Positions 24,308 through 34,073 of a stretch of 39,114 nt of DNA are shown piece after piece. The notes under the pieces were generated by a model. It saw only the letters and a program-made list of their open reading frames with translations. It was not told where the DNA came from and searched no databases. The stretch is taken from NCBI GenBank assembly GCA_011049795.1, contig DRHD01000162.1, forward strand, positions 1 to 39,114, written 5' to 3'. This DNA is from Porticoccus sp. Lineage in GTDB: Bacteria; Pseudomonadota; Gammaproteobacteria; Pseudomonadales; Porticoccaceae. Every line of letters starts with the position of its first letter. Within the stretch, counting starts at the first letter, position 1. The position numbers were made by a program, and so were the translations under genes.

Positions 24308-25024
24308 ATGCTACTAGAACAGACACTGTCAGATTGGCAGAGCTGGTCTGCTTCAAAACCTGTTGTTATTGAGCCACTAAAAGGAGGCAGAACGAATCAC
24401 TCCTTTTTGATTGAAGTAGGCTCGCAGCGGGCCGTTGTCAGAATCAATGCAGAGAACAGCCATAGCCTGGGTATTGACCGTCAGCAGGAAGCTGACATTC
24501 TTTCGCTGCTCCAGCCGGTGGGCGGTGTTCCAAAAATACACTTTATGAATGATCAGGTGTTAATTAGCGAATTTATCGATGGTCGCCAATGGACTGATGA
24601 TCACTTAAAAAGCACCGAGAACTTCGAAAAAATTACTCGACTGTTAAATAAAATTCAGGGAATCCCACTACCCAAAAATAGTCAGAGGCGCAGTTACGTT
24701 GATTACTGTCAGCACTATATTCAACAGTTGCCAAAATCACGTCAGGCATCAGAGAAAAGTGTTATTAAAGCGCTGGAACATGTGGCCCTAGAGGTTGATC
24801 AGAGCAGCTGGGAGCCAGTTATCAGCCATCATGACCTAGTACCAGAAAACCTGATTGAAACGGAACAAGGGCTATTTATACTGGACTGGGAATATGCTGC
24901 ATATGGGCACCCAGCAATAGATTTTGTCAGGCTTTATGGGGGTGGTTATTCACATCCTATTACTGAAAAAATACTGCTTTTACAAAAAGGAATAGATGAA
25001 CTTTGGTCCTTAGTACAAGGTTAA
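24308..25024 (+). CDS. Small-molecule kinase of the APH/choline kinase fold, probable thiamine kinase
   Basis: This 238-residue phosphotransferase has the aminoglycoside/choline kinase fold. The Brenner-type catalytic motif HHDLVPENLI is followed by the metal-binding LDWEYAAYGHPAIDF. The ATP-side GGRTNHSFLIEV is near residue 25. E. coli ThiK, a thiamine kinase, is in the same superfamily and of similar length. As the last gene of a TPP-riboswitch operon with a diffusion-type transporter, a thiamine-trapping kinase is the obvious role. A choline or ethanolamine kinase is the alternative. ATG 24308 has AGGG five bases upstream. A TTG at 24293 would overlap the transporter stop by four bases and is also possible. 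Confidence 0.8.
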   Translation: MLLEQTLSDWQSWSASKPVVIEPLKGGRTNHSFLIEVGSQRAVVRINAENSHSLGIDRQQEADILSLLQPVGGVPKIHFMNDQVLISEFIDGRQWTDDHLKSTENFEKITRLLNKIQGIPLPKNSQRRSYVDYCQHYIQQLPKSRQASEKSVIKALEHVALEVDQSSWEPVISHHDLVPENLIETEQGLFILDWEYAAYGHPAIDFVRLYGGGYSHPITEKILLLQKGIDELWSLVQG

Positions 25025-25038
25025 TTATTGCGTTAACC
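25019..25038. terminator. Weak stem-loop at the end of the thiamine operon
   Basis: GGTTAA and TTAACC pair across an 8-base loop, overlapping the kinase stop codon. The partner gene tatC converges 24 bases away. The stem is weak and no clean T-run follows. Confidence 0.3.
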
Positions 25039-25048
25039 TGTTGTTAAA

Positions 25049-25816
25049 TTAACTTTGGCTTTCCTCTTCTTTTTCTTCCCGTTCGTCATCTTTTTTTGGA
25101 CTAACCAGTCTGCCAAAGATGATCCCCAGTTCAAACAGCAGCCACATGGGTACCGCCAGCAGGGTTTGAGAAATAATATCTGGTGGTGTCAGTAACATAC
25201 CTAGTACAAAGCACAGGACAAATACATAGGGGCGCTTTTTGGCCAGGTTATCTGGTTCCACCACACCCATCCAGGAAAGAATGACCACCGCGATAGGAAT
25301 TTCAAAGCTGAGGCCGAAGGCAAAAAATAGCTTGAGAACAAAATCCAGATAGCTGCGGATATCGGTCATCACCGCCACCCCTTCTGGACCAACGCTGGTG
25401 AAAAACATAAATATCAACGGGAAAACGATGTAGTAGGCAAAGGCCATGCCGCCGTAGAACAATGCAATACTGGAAAAAAATAAGGGTAGAACGATTTTCT
25501 TTTCACGTTGATACAGCCCTGGTGCCACAAACGCCCAGACTTGATAAAGAATGTAGGGCATAGCAGCAAATAAGGAGAGCACCAGCGTCAGTTTAAAGGG
25601 GGTGAGAAATGGCGAAGTTACATCCGTTGCAATCATCGAGGATGTTTCAGGCAGTTGTAGTCGCAATGGTTCTGAAACGTAGAGATAGAGCTCGTTACTG
25701 AAAGCAAAGAGGCCGACAAAAATAACCAATACCGCCACCAAACAGCGCAGGAGTCGATTTCGCAACTCAAGGATATGTGCCATCAGAGGCTGATCGTGCA
25801 GGTTATCGTCGATCAT
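25049..25816 (-). CDS. tatC: Twin-arginine translocase subunit TatC
   Basis: TatC recognises the twin-arginine signal of folded proteins and forms the receptor complex with TatB. The 255-residue product shows six membrane helices. The family motifs [10 protein letters not shown] (N-terminal Glu kept), [21 protein letters not shown] (the functional Glu after the periplasmic loop kept) and [19 protein letters not shown] are present. The C-terminus is rich in Lys and Glu and lies in the cytoplasm. It overlaps tatB by four bases (25813-25816) and is the last gene of the minus-strand hisI-hisE-tatABC run. Confidence 0.97.
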   Translation of the reverse strand: MIDDNLHDQPLMAHILELRNRLLRCLVAVLVIFVGLFAFSNELYLYVSEPLRLQLPETSSMIATDVTSPFLTPFKLTLVLSLFAAMPYILYQVWAFVAPGLYQREKKIVLPLFFSSIALFYGGMAFAYYIVFPLIFMFFTSVGPEGVAVMTDIRSYLDFVLKLFFAFGLSFEIPIAVVILSWMGVVEPDNLAKKRPYVFVLCFVLGMLLTPPDIISQTLLAVPMWLLFELGIIFGRLVSPKKDDEREEKEEESQS

Positions 25817-26166
25817 TGCGGGCTTTCATCAGATTCTGGTTTGTTGTTGGAAGTGTCTTTAGAAACATGACTAGAGCTGCTATTTCCTGAGAGATCCGGC
25901 ATTGATAGAGGGGGCTTGATAACATCCTCAAGTTCAGATTTACTGGACTTAAGGTCACGCAAAATCTGCTCGTTGTGAAGCTGGCGCTTGATATCTTCCA
26001 TGCCCACTTCGTTTTCCAGTTCTTTGCGAACCGCTGCAAATGCCTGCCGTGCTCTTCCAAGCCAAAGGGTGATGGTGCGCACGGCTTGAGGCAGGCGTTG
26101 AGGCCCCATTATGACCAGAGTGATAACGGCGATAAGCAGCAACTCCATGAAACCGATATCAAACAT
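25813..26166 (-). CDS. tatB: Twin-arginine translocase subunit TatB
   Basis: TatB forms the substrate receptor with TatC. The 117-residue product has the N-terminal helix [31 protein letters not shown], with the FxELxxI pattern, Glu8 and the MGPxRLP hinge that separate TatB from TatA. An amphipathic helix and a charged, Ser-rich tail follow. The stop overlaps the tatC start; tatA lies 80 bases upstream. Confidence 0.96.
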   Translation of the reverse strand: MFDIGFMELLLIAVITLVIMGPQRLPQAVRTITLWLGRARQAFAAVRKELENEVGMEDIKRQLHNEQILRDLKSSKSELEDVIKPPLSMPDLSGNSSSSHVSKDTSNNKPESDESPQ

Positions 26167-26246
26167 GGGCCAACATGCCTACGGTGCTGTTCATAGGGAG
26201 ATCTTTCGGTAGAAAGGCTTTCTGAGAGGGTGATACATCACAAGTG

Positions 26247-26459
26247 TTATTCTGCGGAGTCTTTTTTATCCGCGACTTGTTCAGTCGTATCGGAGGGTGT
26301 CTCTTCAGATTTTTCATCAGACTCATCGCTAGATGAGGATTCCTTGAAGCCTTTTATAGCGCCACCGAGATCGGAGCCAATATTACGCAATTTCTTGGTG
26401 CCAAAAATTAGCGCAACAATCACTAGAATAATTAATAATTCCTGCCAGCCAAAGCCCAT
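26247..26459 (-). CDS. tatA: Twin-arginine translocase subunit TatA
   Basis: TatA polymerises at the receptor complex to let folded proteins cross the inner membrane. The 70-residue product has the short N-terminal helix [24 protein letters not shown] with the FGTKKLR hinge, then the amphipathic [12 protein letters not shown] and an acidic, disordered tail. It is first of the three tat genes, 64 bases after hisE. The longer gap allows its own promoter. Confidence 0.96.
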   Translation of the reverse strand: MGFGWQELLIILVIVALIFGTKKLRNIGSDLGGAIKGFKESSSSDESDEKSEETPSDTTEQVADKKDSAE

Positions 26460-26523
26460 AATCGTACCCCTTTTTTACTTAAACTTAGATCAGCTGATAG
26501 TAAGTTGGTCTAGTTACGTTAAC

Positions 26524-26859
26524 TTAAGTTTGGTCGCGTTGTGCCTTTTCTTCAAGGCCTGATAAATCGAACCGACGCTCCAGTTCATCTAATACGGATT
26601 GTGCATTCTCGCCCAGATGCGAGAGCATCACTAATGAGTGAAACCATAAATCAGCTGTTTCATAAATTAGCTTGTCCGTTTCACCACTGAGTTCGGCGTC
26701 ACGTGCTGCCAGAATGGTTTCAATGCTCTCTTCACCCACTTTCTCAAGGATTTTATTTAATCCCTTGTGGTGGAGGCTGGCAACATAGGATTCCTCCGGT
26801 GAGGATTCTCTACGGGCTTCCAGTACTTCGCACAGTTTATTTAATACATTGTCGCTCAT
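26524..26859 (-). CDS. hisE: Phosphoribosyl-ATP pyrophosphatase
   Basis: HisE removes pyrophosphate from phosphoribosyl-ATP, the second step of histidine synthesis. The 111-residue product is all-alpha, with the metal-binding pattern [15 protein letters not shown] (Glu residues spaced as in the MazG/HisE superfamily) and [12 protein letters not shown] before it. It is a separate gene, not fused to HisI as in enterobacteria. It lies 16 bases after hisI, a gap that suggests one mRNA. Confidence 0.95.
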   Translation of the reverse strand: MSDNVLNKLCEVLEARRESSPEESYVASLHHKGLNKILEKVGEESIETILAARDAELSGETDKLIYETADLWFHSLVMLSHLGENAQSVLDELERRFDLSGLEEKAQRDQT

Positions 26860-26875
26860 GAATACGCTTCTTTTC

Positions 26876-27268
26876 TCACGAATAAATATCCCCGGGGTTT
26901 TTCAGGACTGGATCGACGGTATGCCATTCACCATCGCGCAGTACCCGGTAAAAACAGGATTCTCTGCCAGTGTGACAGGCGATGCCACCTATTTGCTCAA
27001 TTTGTAGCACGATCACGTCAGCGTCGCAGTCAAGACGGATTTCTTTTACCTGCTGCACATGGCCGGATTCTTCACCCTTGCGCCATATTTTTTTGCGCGA
27101 ACGAGACCAATAAATGGCCCTGTGTTCTTTCGCGGTGAGTGACAGTGCTTCTCGGTTCATCCAGGCCACCATTAACACCCTGCCAGTGTTTGCATCTTGT
27201 GCCACAGCAGGGAGTAACCCGTCTTCATTCCAGGTGATTTCATCGAGAAAGTCAGTCATGGACGACAT
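26876..27268 (-). CDS. hisI: Phosphoribosyl-AMP cyclohydrolase
   Basis: HisI opens the adenine ring of phosphoribosyl-AMP, the third step of histidine synthesis. The 130-residue product has the family motifs [35 protein letters not shown] and [29 protein letters not shown], whose Cys residues bind zinc. The start could be the Met at 27268 or the third codon on. It is 97 bases after ubiB and precedes hisE. Grouping with ubi and tat genes rather than the main his operon is usual in Pseudomonas-like genomes. Confidence 0.95.
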   Translation of the reverse strand: MSSMTDFLDEITWNEDGLLPAVAQDANTGRVLMVAWMNREALSLTAKEHRAIYWSRSRKKIWRKGEESGHVQQVKEIRLDCDADVIVLQIEQIGGIACHTGRESCFYRVLRDGEWHTVDPVLKNPGDIYS

Positions 27269-27283
27269 TATGACAGTTATGGC

Positions 27284-27311
27284 TATAGGGGCAATAATTA
27301 TAGGGGCAATA
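27284..27311 (+). repeat. Tandem duplication between ubiB and hisI
   Basis: TATAGGGGCAATA occurs at 27284-27296 and 27299-27311 (13 identical bases, period 15) in the ubiB-hisI spacer. Confidence 0.75.
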
Positions 27312-27365
27312 TGGATTTTCGGTGGTAAGGCCGCTGAGGTTAAGCGGAGAATGAGATTAAAGTGT

Positions 27366-28979
27366 TTATCTCAGCATCAACAGTAGTATGCCTAAACCGG
27401 CCAGTATTAGACTACCGATGGGCATTTGTTGAGCAGTTTCTGCCCAGTGTGGAAAGGCGACACCCAAACCTGCACCTATTAGTGCAGCACCAGTCCAGGT
27501 TTTTAGCCGACTTTTTGGTGCATCAGAAGGGTTGTTTTGTATGTTATTGCGGGGCTTAAGGTCGCCAGCCTGAAGTTTTTCGAGTGTCTGAAAGACCAGT
27601 TGGGGAATTTGAGGGAACTGTTCCAGCCACTCTGGGCCGTGTCGTTTGAGCTGTTCCATCAGGGCATTGGGTTTGAAGCGTTCCTTCAGCCAGCGTTCCA
27701 AAAATGGGTGAGCGGTCGCCCATAAGTCTAGATCCGGGTAGAGCTGCCGTCCTAAACCCTCGATATTGAGTAGGGTTTTTTGTAGTAGTACCAGCGATGG
27801 TTGTACTTCCATATCAAAACGACGGGCAGTGCGGAACAGGTTAACCAGAAGTAACCCGAAAGATATCTCTCGCAGAGGCCGCTCAAATATGGGTTCACAA
27901 ACGGTGCGAATGGCCGAGGTGAAGTCACCCACATTGGTGTTTTCAGGTACCCAGCCAGATAGTACGTGGAGCTCAGCGACCTGACGATAGTCACGGCGAA
28001 AAATGGCCAGTAGGTTGCGGGCCAGATAATACTGATCAGCCTCGGTCAGAGTGCCGATAATGGCGCAATCCACAGCCAGATATTTCGGCTGGTCAGGCTT
28101 TGTGGCATCGACAAAAATGTTGCCGGGGTGCATGTCGGCATGGAAGAAGTTGTGTTCAAATACTTGGGTGAAGAAAATTTCCACACCACGCTCGGCCAGT
28201 ACTTTGAAGTTGGTGTTGTGTTGTTGCAGCGCTTCTACATCGGTGACGGGGATGCCATAAATACGCTCCATTACCATCACTTTTTCATTGGTGTGTGACC
28301 AGTGAATCTCTGGCACATAGAGCATGGGTGAGCCATCAAAATTACGCCGCAACATGGAGGCGTTGCCGGCCTCCCGTTGTAGGTTAAGCTCATCAAAAAT
28401 AGTATTTCGATAGTCGCTAACCACCTCGGTTAAGCGCATCCTGCGACCATCAATAGTATTGGCTTCCAGCCACTTGGCCATGAAGGACATCAGCTTAATG
28501 TCCTGCTCAATGGTTTTTTCAATGCCGGGTCGAATGGCCTTAACTACCACTTTATGGCCATCGGGTAGCACGGCTGCATGGACCTGAGCTACCGAAGCAG
28601 AGGCCAGCGGCTCACGGTCAAATTGTAGAAACAGGTTGTCGATACTGTCGCCCAAGGCCTCTTCTACAATAGAGACAAACTGATCTTTGTCGAAGGGTGG
28701 GACATTGTCTTGTAAGTGATCCAGCTCGTCACAGATGTCGGCGGGAATCAAATCCGGGCGGGTAGAGAGTAGTTGCCCAAATTTGATAAAAATAGGGCCG
28801 AGATCTTCGAGGGCACATCGGAGCCGTTCCCCGCGCGGTTGTTTTGGCGCAGGTAATAATTTATTGGCTTTGAGTAACAGCCTGGCACTCCGGGGTAATT
28901 TCTCTTGATCGAGAAATGTATCCAGCCGATAGCGGGTAGCAATGCGGATAATGGTGGCTAGTCGGCTAATTCGTGACAC
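27366..28979 (-). CDS. ubiB: Ubiquinone biosynthesis kinase-like protein UbiB
   Basis: UbiB is an atypical protein-kinase-like ATPase needed for coenzyme Q synthesis. The 537-residue product carries the KxGQ motif in [16 protein letters not shown], the Ala-rich loop in [14 protein letters not shown] in place of a Gly-rich loop, and [10 protein letters not shown] as the catalytic loop. The end of the chain has two hydrophobic stretches ([13 protein letters not shown] and [18 protein letters not shown]), which anchor it in the membrane as in the family. It starts two bases after ubiJ ends, and lies in the ubiE-ubiJ-ubiB run. Confidence 0.96.
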   Translation of the reverse strand: MSRISRLATIIRIATRYRLDTFLDQEKLPRSARLLLKANKLLPAPKQPRGERLRCALEDLGPIFIKFGQLLSTRPDLIPADICDELDHLQDNVPPFDKDQFVSIVEEALGDSIDNLFLQFDREPLASASVAQVHAAVLPDGHKVVVKAIRPGIEKTIEQDIKLMSFMAKWLEANTIDGRRMRLTEVVSDYRNTIFDELNLQREAGNASMLRRNFDGSPMLYVPEIHWSHTNEKVMVMERIYGIPVTDVEALQQHNTNFKVLAERGVEIFFTQVFEHNFFHADMHPGNIFVDATKPDQPKYLAVDCAIIGTLTEADQYYLARNLLAIFRRDYRQVAELHVLSGWVPENTNVGDFTSAIRTVCEPIFERPLREISFGLLLVNLFRTARRFDMEVQPSLVLLQKTLLNIEGLGRQLYPDLDLWATAHPFLERWLKERFKPNALMEQLKRHGPEWLEQFPQIPQLVFQTLEKLQAGDLKPRNNIQNNPSDAPKSRLKTWTGAALIGAGLGVAFPHWAETAQQMPIGSLILAGLGILLLMLR

Positions 28980-28981
28980 GC

Positions 28982-29689
28982 TCAGCTGTCCTCATTCTCT
29001 TGTTTGTTCGTACCGGGTTTATTAGTACTTTGCTTATCCAACTGGACCTTTAATTCGGCTTTCAATTTATTGATCCGTGCAGCCAACCGATCCACGTCAT
29101 TGGCCATGTGTTTGACTTCAGTTGTAAAGTTATCCGCTTCACTTCGACTGGGGGTCAGGCGGACTTCTTCCTGGCTGAATTCTACTACGGCAGCCGTAGC
29201 ACGTTTGGCCACGCCTTTTTTCCATTGCATGGAAGAGCGTAATGATTCACCAACCAAATGGGCGGGTACATCACCAATTAACTTAGCCAATGCTGCTTCC
29301 CAGTCCACATCCAGGTTTTTCAAAATCTTCTTAATTTGACGGAGTAAATCATGATCTCCGCGAACTTCAACACCGGTATCGAAAAAGGACACGCGGTCCT
29401 GACCATCAGTGGCCAGTGAAGCCAGTGATAGGGCGCTGCCTCGTAAGGTGGTATCTGGCTCGCCTTCATACTGGGCCATCAAGGTGATGTCTTTTTCACT
29501 GTGTACGGCATAAAAGGTCAGGGGTGGAAGCGTGCACTCTACCGCCAATACTTTACCGGCTAGTTCACCGATGGCATTTTGTGTGGCCGGGTCATATTCA
29601 AGCGCCTTGTTAATGGCGGCTTCAACACCCATTAAGGCGGTGCTTTGCAGTGCCTTTAACGGGTCGTTTGAGAGGAAATCAAAAATCAA
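28982..29689 (-). CDS. ubiJ: Ubiquinone biosynthesis accessory factor UbiJ (SCP2 domain)
   Basis: UbiJ binds lipid through an SCP2 domain and helps hold the Ubi complex together. The 235-residue product starts with an N-terminal helix and an SCP2-like domain ([20 protein letters not shown] and [27 protein letters not shown]). A C-terminal coiled region contains [20 protein letters not shown]. Length and the position between ubiE and ubiB fit UbiJ. It overlaps ubiE by four bases. Confidence 0.93.
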   Translation of the reverse strand: MIFDFLSNDPLKALQSTALMGVEAAINKALEYDPATQNAIGELAGKVLAVECTLPPLTFYAVHSEKDITLMAQYEGEPDTTLRGSALSLASLATDGQDRVSFFDTGVEVRGDHDLLRQIKKILKNLDVDWEAALAKLIGDVPAHLVGESLRSSMQWKKGVAKRATAAVVEFSQEEVRLTPSRSEADNFTTEVKHMANDVDRLAARINKLKAELKVQLDKQSTNKPGTNKQENEDS

Positions 29690-30456
29690 GCTTTAAATCC
29701 CCGGTGCAGGGCAACAATACCACCCGTCATATTGTGGTATTCGGTATTCACAAAGCCTGCTTCATCCATCATGCCCTTCAGGGTTTCCTGATCGGGGTGC
29801 ATACGAATGGACTCAGCCAGGTATTGGTAGCTCTCCGTATCGTTGGCCACCAGCCCACCAATTTTTGGGAGCAGGTTAAAGGAGTAAAAGTCGTAGGCTT
29901 TTTTGAGCAGACTGTTAGACGGCTTTGAAAATTCCAGAACCAATAAACGACCACCGGGTTTTAGAATCTGATGCATGGAGCGAAGTGCCAAATCTTTATC
30001 AGTGACATTACGCAGACCAAAGGCAATGGTGATGCAGTCAAAGGTATTATCCGGGAAGGGCAGGTATTGGGCATCGGCTTGGGCGTAGCGCACATTTCCA
30101 GTAACACCGTTATCTACCAGTTTGTCGCGACCGACTTTCAACATAGAATCATTGATATCGGCCAGAACAACTTCACCCGTTGGCCCCACCAGTTTGGAGA
30201 ATTTGGCGGTAAGGTCACCGGTGCCACCTGCAATATCAAGCACGCGATGGCCGCGTCTCAGCCCGGAAAGCTCAATGGTGTAGCGTTTCCAGAGGCGATG
30301 AACACCACCGGACATCAGGTCGTTCATCAGGTCGTACTTGCCTGCTACTGAATGGAAAACATCCGCTACTCGGGAGGCTTTTTCCTCAACAGGAACAGTT
30401 TTGAAACCGAAATCAGTGGTTTTGTCGTCTGTCATAGCCGTGTTGTTGTCTGCCAT
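29686..30456 (-). CDS. ubiE: Ubiquinone/menaquinone C-methyltransferase UbiE
   Basis: UbiE methylates the ring carbon of demethylated quinol precursors using S-adenosylmethionine. The 256-residue product has the SAM-binding motif [15 protein letters not shown], the family signature [39 protein letters not shown] and [15 protein letters not shown]. The start ATG 30456 fits the family length. It is the first gene of the minus-strand cluster; the 143 bases before it (30457-30599) probably hold a promoter and contain one small TCAGGG/CCCTGA hairpin (30559-30573). Confidence 0.97.
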   Translation of the reverse strand: MADNNTAMTDDKTTDFGFKTVPVEEKASRVADVFHSVAGKYDLMNDLMSGGVHRLWKRYTIELSGLRRGHRVLDIAGGTGDLTAKFSKLVGPTGEVVLADINDSMLKVGRDKLVDNGVTGNVRYAQADAQYLPFPDNTFDCITIAFGLRNVTDKDLALRSMHQILKPGGRLLVLEFSKPSNSLLKKAYDFYSFNLLPKIGGLVANDTESYQYLAESIRMHPDQETLKGMMDEAGFVNTEYHNMTGGIVALHRGFKA

Positions 30457-30599
30457 AGTTCTAACTTAAGTCCTAATATTAAGCCCTAAAGCTGGGTTTT
30501 TATAGGCCGACATTGTACACCGACCGGTGGCAGGTGTCCTCGTGACAGAGCGGGTGATTCAGGGTTTCCCTGACTAGGGTCATGAAAGGGAGGCGACCA

Positions 30600-32336
30600 T
30601 CAGTCGGGTGAGTTTATATACCGTTCGCGTTTAGACTGTTTCAGTTGGTTCAGGTCAACAATGATGAGCCCATCAACACAGTTAGCAAAGTTAGCATCGA
30701 TATTGAAACCGGCAAATTGTACACCGCCGGGTTCGCAGACTTCGGTGTATTGTTTATACAGGGTCGGGACACTCAGGTTCATATGAGCCAGCTCACTTTT
30801 TAATTGAGCAAATTCAGCCTTTTGATCCACACCAGGGAATTTTTCAGCCAGCTCTCTATTTCTCTCAGGGCTGATTCGGTAGGGTAGTACAGGTTCAGCC
30901 AGTTTTTGACAGCTGGGGTGGTGTCGGCTGTAGAAATAAATCAACATTTCCATGGCTCGTTTGGGATAGGCGTTACTCAGGGTCACTGGACCGGATAGAT
31001 AGCGATATTGGGGGTTGCGGCGAAGGAAGGCACCAATGCCATACCACAGGTAATCCAGACTGCGACGTCCCCAGTATTTGGGCTGGACAAAGCTTCGGCC
31101 CAGCTCCAGACCCCGTTCTAAATAGGGTCTCATTGATGGGGTGTAGCTAAATAATTCACTGGAGTAGAGGTAGTCTTTACCCAGGGTATCTACACAGGGG
31201 GCGGTATCACAGAAGCGGTAGGCCCCAGCGATTTCTAGCTCTTCGTCATCCCACAGAATCAGGTGGAAATAGTGGTAGTCGTAACGGTCAATATCTCGCC
31301 GGCTCCCTGTGCCTTCTCCCACAGCGCGGAAAGCAATTTCCCTCAATCTGCCGATTTCACGGATGATGAGCGAATTGGGTTGATACCGGTACAGGTAAAC
31401 CTGTTTGCCATCGCTGGTTTTACCGAGCAGTTCACACTGTTTTACTTCACCCTTCAGCAGGGCCCGGTTTTCAGGGTGGGCAATGGCGGTCACTGTGCCA
31501 AAAATGCCCTTTCTATTTTGACCAACCCGGTACAAGTGCCGTTTAAATAGTTTGGCCTTTTCTTTCAGTGATACATTTTGATGCTGTTGTTTAAGGATTT
31601 TTTGATAGCTGTCATAACTGATCAGCTCTCCCACCCGGATATCTACACAATTCTGGGCTTGCTTAAACATTTCCCTCACCAGTAATAGGGTTGAAAGCGG
31701 TTTAGCCACCAGTGACACACTGTAAAACAGGACAGAATTACGGCCATCCACAAAAACCGGAAGAATGGGGGACTTGCTATTAATTGCCATACGTAGAAAA
31801 CCACTACGCCAATCGCCATCTCGAATACCCTGTGGGCTAAGACGTGAAACCTCTCCGGCAGGAAAGATGATGATCGCACCATCGTTATCCAGATGCGTGC
31901 GGATAGCTGCAATATCTTGTCGGCGGGTGCTTCCGCCCATGTTGTCTACAGGCAACAACAGATTGTGTAGCGGTTTCAGGGTAGAAAGCAGTTCATTGGC
32001 TACCACTTTGACATCTGTGCGTGTTTCTCGAACCAGCTTGAGTAATGCCAAACCGTCAAGGGAGCCAATGGGGTGATTGGCAATAATAACAACTCGGCCC
32101 TGAGCGGGCATTCGCAAGCGTTCATGGTCACGAACGGTGTAGCTAAAATCGAAGTAATCCAGCACCTGTTCAACGAAATTAAACCCTTCCAGGTGAGGGT
32201 AATCCACAGCAAATTGCTGGAAGCTCTTTTCCCGAAACAGCATTCGCAGCACCCGGATTAATGGCTGTACCAGTCGCGGATGTCGCCGGTAAAAGCTGGG
32301 GTATTTATCCTGAATCAATGTTTCTACGTTGAGCAT
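30600..32336 (-). CDS. OlsF-like bifunctional acyltransferase (PlsC-like plus GNAT/OlsB-like)
   Basis: This 578-residue protein has two acyltransferase parts. The N-terminal half is PlsC-like: ANHPIGSLDGLALL (His88, a variant HX5D) and FPAGEVSR near 157-164. It would transfer an acyl chain to a hydroxyl. The C-terminal half (about 300-500) reads EIGRLREIAFRAVGEGTGSRRDIDRYDYHYFHLILWDDEELEIAGAYRF, the pattern of OlsB-type N-acyltransferases. The same two-domain order is known for Serratia OlsF, which makes ornithine lipid from ornithine by both steps. So a role in amino-acid-lipid synthesis, useful under phosphate limitation, is likely. The substrate amino acid is not readable. No phosphate-regulon box was found by eye in the 222 bases upstream (32337-32558). 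Confidence 0.72.
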   Translation of the reverse strand: MLNVETLIQDKYPSFYRRHPRLVQPLIRVLRMLFREKSFQQFAVDYPHLEGFNFVEQVLDYFDFSYTVRDHERLRMPAQGRVVIIANHPIGSLDGLALLKLVRETRTDVKVVANELLSTLKPLHNLLLPVDNMGGSTRRQDIAAIRTHLDNDGAIIIFPAGEVSRLSPQGIRDGDWRSGFLRMAINSKSPILPVFVDGRNSVLFYSVSLVAKPLSTLLLVREMFKQAQNCVDIRVGELISYDSYQKILKQQHQNVSLKEKAKLFKRHLYRVGQNRKGIFGTVTAIAHPENRALLKGEVKQCELLGKTSDGKQVYLYRYQPNSLIIREIGRLREIAFRAVGEGTGSRRDIDRYDYHYFHLILWDDEELEIAGAYRFCDTAPCVDTLGKDYLYSSELFSYTPSMRPYLERGLELGRSFVQPKYWGRRSLDYLWYGIGAFLRRNPQYRYLSGPVTLSNAYPKRAMEMLIYFYSRHHPSCQKLAEPVLPYRISPERNRELAEKFPGVDQKAEFAQLKSELAHMNLSVPTLYKQYTEVCEPGGVQFAGFNIDANFANCVDGLIIVDLNQLKQSKRERYINSPD

Positions 32337-32385
32337 GGGCTAGTGGCCTCCATTGTCTAGCCAGCTTACCGCTGTTTTATGACAG

Positions 32386-32412
32386 CTTTTTGAATCACAA
32401 CTCTTTGAATCA
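32386..32412 (+). repeat. Direct repeat upstream of the OlsF-like gene
   Basis: CTTTTTGAATCA (32386-32397) and CTCTTTGAATCA (32401-32412) differ at one base and have a period of 15. They lie in the 222-base gap between the OlsF-like gene and the monooxygenase gene. Confidence 0.6.
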
Positions 32413-32558
32413 TAGGTGTCAGAAATATTTCAGTCCATAGGTACACAGGTACAGAGACACATAGATTATTACATGGTGAAGAGTTTGTCAGAAAAGTGAG
32501 GCGAGTCTTCCCAAAAATCAGCAGGCATTAAACAAGGTTTTTTGGGTAAATAAACTCG

Positions 32559-34046
32559 TTATGGCTGAGGGTTACTGAAAATCAAGACTCCGTCTTCGAT
32601 GGGGTCTTTATGCAGTGTTTTCTTATCTTTTTTATAGTCTTGCGGGTTTGTCCAGGGTTCGTGGCTGCCTTGTTTTGGCAGCAGGTGTAAGGCCCGTTGA
32701 ATATAGCCTGAAGAGAAACCCTCAATCCAGGGGCGCTCTGGCATACCTTGGTCTTCATCGCGTAGCTGAGGAGTACATTGGCGAAGACCGGTTTTATCCA
32801 TGTGGTTAATCAGCTTACAGGCATACTCTGCAATGAGATCCGCGTGCAGTGTCCAGGACGCATTGATGTAGCCGAAGGTCGAGGTCAGGTTGGGTACGCC
32901 TGAACACATCATGCCCTTGTAGGTATAGGTTTTGGGAAACTCGACAGCTTTTCCGTCAACATCAAATTCTGTACCGCCGAGTACGACGAGGTTGAGCCCT
33001 GTTGCAGTGACGACAATGTCTGCTTCAACCGTCTCTTCGGACGTTAGCTCAACACCTTCCTCATTGAATCTATCGATATGGCCTGTCACCACAGATACAC
33101 GTCCTGAGTTGATCGCCTTAAAGAGGTCATTGTTCGGCACGATACAAAGACGTTGGTCCCAAGGGTTGTAGCTCGGCGTGAAGTGGGTGTTGATGTCATA
33201 GTCACTGCCCAGTTCTTTCTGCACCATTTTTAGCAGAAAGTGTTTGATTTTTTCTGGGCGGCTGCGGGTGAGCCGATAAAAGGTCTGCTGGCGAAAAATA
33301 TTCTTCCAGCGGGTGATGGCATAGGCCCATTTGGCAGGCAAAATTTTGCGAAGAATGTTAGCAATCGTATCCTTGTCTGGGAGTGACAAAAAGTATGTTG
33401 GTGAGCGCTGAAGCATCACCACATGTTCGGCTTCTTTGGCTAATTCTGGCACCAGTGTGACTGCCGTTGCTCCTGAGCCTATAACAACAATTTTTTTGCC
33501 GCGATAGTCAAAATTCTCGGGCCATTCCTGGGGGTGGACGATCGGCCCCTTAAAACGCTCCCGACCACTAAAGCTGGGAGTGTGGCCACTTTCATAACTG
33601 TAGTAACCCGCACACATCAATAAAAAGTTACATTTGAAACGGGCAATATCACCTGTGTCCGTGCATAAGGTTTCGACTGTCCAGGAGGCGTCTTCACTGG
33701 ACCAGGAAGCCTTGGTTACACGGCGGCCATAGCGGATGTGTTGATCGATGTTGTTTTCTGTAGCCGTTTCTTTTACGTAGTTGAGAATAGAGGGGCCATC
33801 AGCAATAGCCTTCTCTTCGCGCCAGGGTTTGAAGCGGTAACCCAGAGTATGCATGTCGCTGTCGGATCGAATACCTGGATAGCGGAACAGATCCCAGGTG
33901 CCGCCCATGGCATCCCGGCCTTCCAGAATGGTGTAACTTTTACCAGGGCAGCTGTTCTGTAAGTGATAGGCCGCGCCGATACCGGAGAGTCCGGCTCCAA
34001 CGATTACAACATCAGTGATCACATCGTCACAGTATTCAGTTGTCAC
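32559..34046 (-). CDS. EthA-like Baeyer-Villiger monooxygenase
   Basis: This FAD- and NADPH-dependent monooxygenase has 495 residues. The first Rossmann site is GAGLSG (17-22). GGTWDLFRYPGIRSDSDMHTLGYRF follows. The Baeyer-Villiger fingerprint FKGPIVHPQEWP (165-176) comes before the second Rossmann site GSGATA (190-195). Later segments YNPWDQRLCIVPNNDLF and TATGLNL continue the match. The run of features and the length follow mycobacterial EthA closely, more so than cyclohexanone monooxygenases. Such enzymes insert oxygen next to carbonyls of long-chain ketones or oxidise sulfur and nitrogen groups. It is last in a minus-strand pair with the small PqqD-like gene 27 bases upstream. The natural substrate is unknown. 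Confidence 0.9.
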   Translation of the reverse strand: MTTEYCDDVITDVVIVGAGLSGIGAAYHLQNSCPGKSYTILEGRDAMGGTWDLFRYPGIRSDSDMHTLGYRFKPWREEKAIADGPSILNYVKETATENNIDQHIRYGRRVTKASWSSEDASWTVETLCTDTGDIARFKCNFLLMCAGYYSYESGHTPSFSGRERFKGPIVHPQEWPENFDYRGKKIVVIGSGATAVTLVPELAKEAEHVVMLQRSPTYFLSLPDKDTIANILRKILPAKWAYAITRWKNIFRQQTFYRLTRSRPEKIKHFLLKMVQKELGSDYDINTHFTPSYNPWDQRLCIVPNNDLFKAINSGRVSVVTGHIDRFNEEGVELTSEETVEADIVVTATGLNLVVLGGTEFDVDGKAVEFPKTYTYKGMMCSGVPNLTSTFGYINASWTLHADLIAEYACKLINHMDKTGLRQCTPQLRDEDQGMPERPWIEGFSSGYIQRALHLLPKQGSHEPWTNPQDYKKDKKTLHKDPIEDGVLIFSNPQP

Positions 34047-34073
34047 AGCGTAACCTTTCGGTTTCAGTGTTAG

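Noticed and set aside
29971..30351. 126-codon plus-strand frame opposite ubiE
   Set aside because: Antisense shadow of ubiE with no ribosome site or family features.
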